DNA from: Rhizobium sp. L43
Lineage (GTDB): Bacteria > Pseudomonadota > Alphaproteobacteria > Rhizobiales > Rhizobiaceae
Direction: 5' to 3'
Assembly (NCBI RefSeq): GCF_002531725.1
Contig: NZ_NWSQ01000005.1
Coordinates: 310,001 to 374,000 of the forward strand
DNA length: 64,000 nucleotides
Positions 58,845 to 64,000 of the stretch are shown piece by piece; the first letter of the stretch is position 1; each line of letters starts with the position of its first letter. A program made the position numbers and the translations under genes. The notes beneath the pieces were generated by a model. The model searched no databases and was not told where the DNA came from. It saw nothing but the letters and a program-made list of their open reading frames with translations.

Positions 58845-59099
58845 CTCTTGCTGCCGGCAGGCGGCTTCTGTGGCCTGCTTTCAGGCCATTGCGCAATTTT
58901 GCGAACAGAAATTCATGTGAAAGGCGTATTCGGGCATTACGCGTGTTGCGAGTCCGAACATCCTATGTTAGACGGACCCCGAATTTCGGAAGAAGCAAGA
59001 GGCTTCTCTTGTGATTTCTGGGGGAAATCAAAACGAATTCAAGATCATAGGTTCGGCGTCCGCCGAGAGCCGGATTTTGGGTTAAAATCAGGGAAATTT

Positions 59100-59665
59100 G
59101 TGCCAGTGGCAGACACGTCCCAGCTTACATCTGGTGTTGCCGAGCGCTATGCCTCGTCGCTTTTTGATCTGGCGATCGAGCAGGGCGCCGTCGACAGCGT
59201 AACCGCCGATCTTGACCGTTTCCAGGCAATGCTGGATGAGAGCGCCGATCTGAAGCGCTTCGTCGCAAGCCCGGTTTTCTCCGCTGAAGACCAGCTGAAG
59301 GCGATCGTCGCCATCAGCGAGAAGGCCGGCATCAGCGGCTTCTTCGCCAATTTCCTGAAGGTCGTGGCGCGCAACCGCCGCCTGTTTGCCCTGCCGGGCA
59401 TGATCAAGGCCTTCCGCATCATCGCCGCGAACCATCGCGGTGAAGTCTCCGCCGAGGTCACCTCGGCGCATGCGCTTTCGCAAGCGCAGGAAACCGAATT
59501 GAAGGTGGCACTCAAGAGCGTTACCGGCAAAGACGTGACGCTTGCCGTCACGGTTGATCCGTCAATTCTTGGTGGTCTGATCGTGAAGGTCGGGTCCCGT
59601 CAGATTGATACGTCTCTTCGTACCAAACTCTCTACCCTTAAGCTCGCATTGAAAGAGGTTGGCTG

Positions 59666-59666
<1 letters not shown>
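59100..59666 (+). CDS. atpH: ATP synthase F1 delta subunit
   Basis: A 188-residue delta (OSCP-type) subunit that joins F1 to the peripheral stalk. Start is GTG at 59100 ([12 protein letters not shown]), the ending [20 protein letters not shown] is the family signature. Preceding 250 bases have no gene and hold the operon promoter. Stop overlaps the atpA start by one base. First gene of atpHAGDC, without F0 genes nearby, as in other Rhizobiales. Confidence 0.95.
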
Positions 59667-61195
<1,529 letters not shown>

Positions 61196-61223
61196 TCAGG
61201 CCCTAAGTTAGGACGGATCACGG

Positions 61224-63567
<2,344 letters not shown>

Positions 63568-63568
<1 letters not shown>

Positions 63569-63807
63569 TGAGCGACGCGCTGGACGAGATATTCTGCTGC
63601 GACTCCCTGAAAGGGGTCGTGGCGGATCTTCCGGAACCAGCCGCGCCGACCATTTATCGCGCCGATAACGGTGTGCTGATGATGGTGGTGGGGCTGGTCC
63701 AGAGCGAGGAAGGCCTCGGTTATCTCGACCAAGCGATAATGCACTGCCCGTTCTGCGGGACTAAATTGCAAGATGCGAAAGCCATAGCCGAGAAGGTAAG
63801 TCACTGA
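63568..63807 (+). CDS. Small CxxC protein between atpD and atpC
   Basis: A 79-residue protein starting MSDALDEIFCCDSLKG, with an adjacent Cys pair near residue 10 and a C-terminal zinc-ribbon-like HCPFCGTKLQ. The whole looks like a small metal-binding protein using CC plus C-x2-C. No function recognised. It overlaps atpD by one base and atpC by one base, so it is translated as an integral part of the atp operon. Standard bacteria have no gene here. Confidence 0.75.
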
Positions 63808-64000
63808 TGGCTGACAATTTCAACTTTGAGCTCGTTTCGCCGGAGCGTCTGCTGCTGTCGGAGATGGTGACCGAGGTCGTCATCCCCGCGACGGAAGGCG
63901 AGATGACGGTCATGGCAAACCATGCGCCGACGATGACGACGATCAAGCCGGGTGTCGTGAGCGTGCGTTCGGCCTCCGGCAAAAAGCAGGACTACGTGGT
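63807..64000 (+). CDS. atpC: ATP synthase F1 epsilon subunit (partial, cut by window end)
   Basis: The first 64 residues of AtpC, reading MADNFNFELVSPERLLLSEM and then EVVIPATEGEMTVMANHAPT, the N-terminal beta-sandwich that inhibits F1 and contacts gamma. The gene continues beyond base 64000. Its ATG overlaps the stop of the small CxxC protein by one base. Confidence 0.95.
   Translation, partial: MADNFNFELVSPERLLLSEMVTEVVIPATEGEMTVMANHAPTMTTIKPGVVSVRSASGKKQDYV

Overview
The window reads as a chromosomal segment of an alphaproteobacterium of the Rhizobiales, most probably the Rhizobium etli/leguminosarum group. The reasons are high-GC coding sequence throughout, an F1 ATP synthase operon (atpHAGDC) without F0 genes beside it, an mdh-sucCD-sucAB-lpdA cluster, an sdhCDAB operon, a hemC-hemD-Mic60-HemY block divergent from tsaD-gpsA, IalB-like and Omp19-like envelope proteins, and perfect TTAA-N7-TTAA boxes of the kind bound by CtrA. 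No rRNA, tRNA, CRISPR array, insertion sequence or prophage was seen. The species assignment is inference.

Layout. 0.3-5.2 kb: an IalB-family secreted protein, rlmN, and a three-gene ABC importer (binding protein, permease, ATPase). 5.2-8.1 kb: a patchy stretch in which two AT-rich orphan genes flank a LysE exporter and a short-chain dehydrogenase. 8.1-9.4 kb: argG with a terminator. 9.4-12.4 kb: the least conventional locus, a vWA protein and a divergent adenylosuccinate-synthetase paralog in one operon, facing a Nudix/winged-helix regulator across a promoter with three evenly spaced TTGCAA elements. 12.5-21.3 kb: a second LysE family gene, a small protein of unknown function, an M3 peptidase, typA, a GNAT enzyme, ppa, a frameshifted DUF167 gene, yggT and an MFS transporter. 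21.3-27.3 kb (minus strand): a frameshifted glutamine amidotransferase, a TerB protein, HemY, Mic60/mitofilin, hemD and hemC. 27.3-30.8 kb: tsaD, gpsA, a YciI protein, an EVE protein and a METTL20-like lysine methyltransferase.

31-50 kb is the respiratory and TCA core: sdhCDAB, a nucleotidyltransferase, an Omp19-like lipoprotein, zapE, mdh, sucCD, sucA, sucB and lpdA. Together these supply malate dehydrogenase, succinyl-CoA synthetase, the complete 2-oxoglutarate dehydrogenase complex (E1, E2, E3) and complex II. The suc-lpd part is interrupted by four to five small non-TCA genes. A strong terminator closes lpdA. 49.5-58.9 kb: cytochrome b561, two tandem TraB/GumN paralogs, xerC, an acyltransferase, a GNAT enzyme, a DHDPS-family lyase, priA and a small membrane protein. 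From 59.1 kb to the end runs atpHAGD, a tiny CxxC protein and the first part of atpC, cut by the window edge.

Best candidates for something undescribed: the PurA-like/vWA/Nudix-regulator locus (9.4-12.4 kb), the CtrA-type boxes in front of uncharacterised genes, and the small CxxC protein inserted between atpD and atpC. Two genes (DUF167 and the amidotransferase) each carry an apparent single-base deletion and could be either real pseudogenes or assembly errors.
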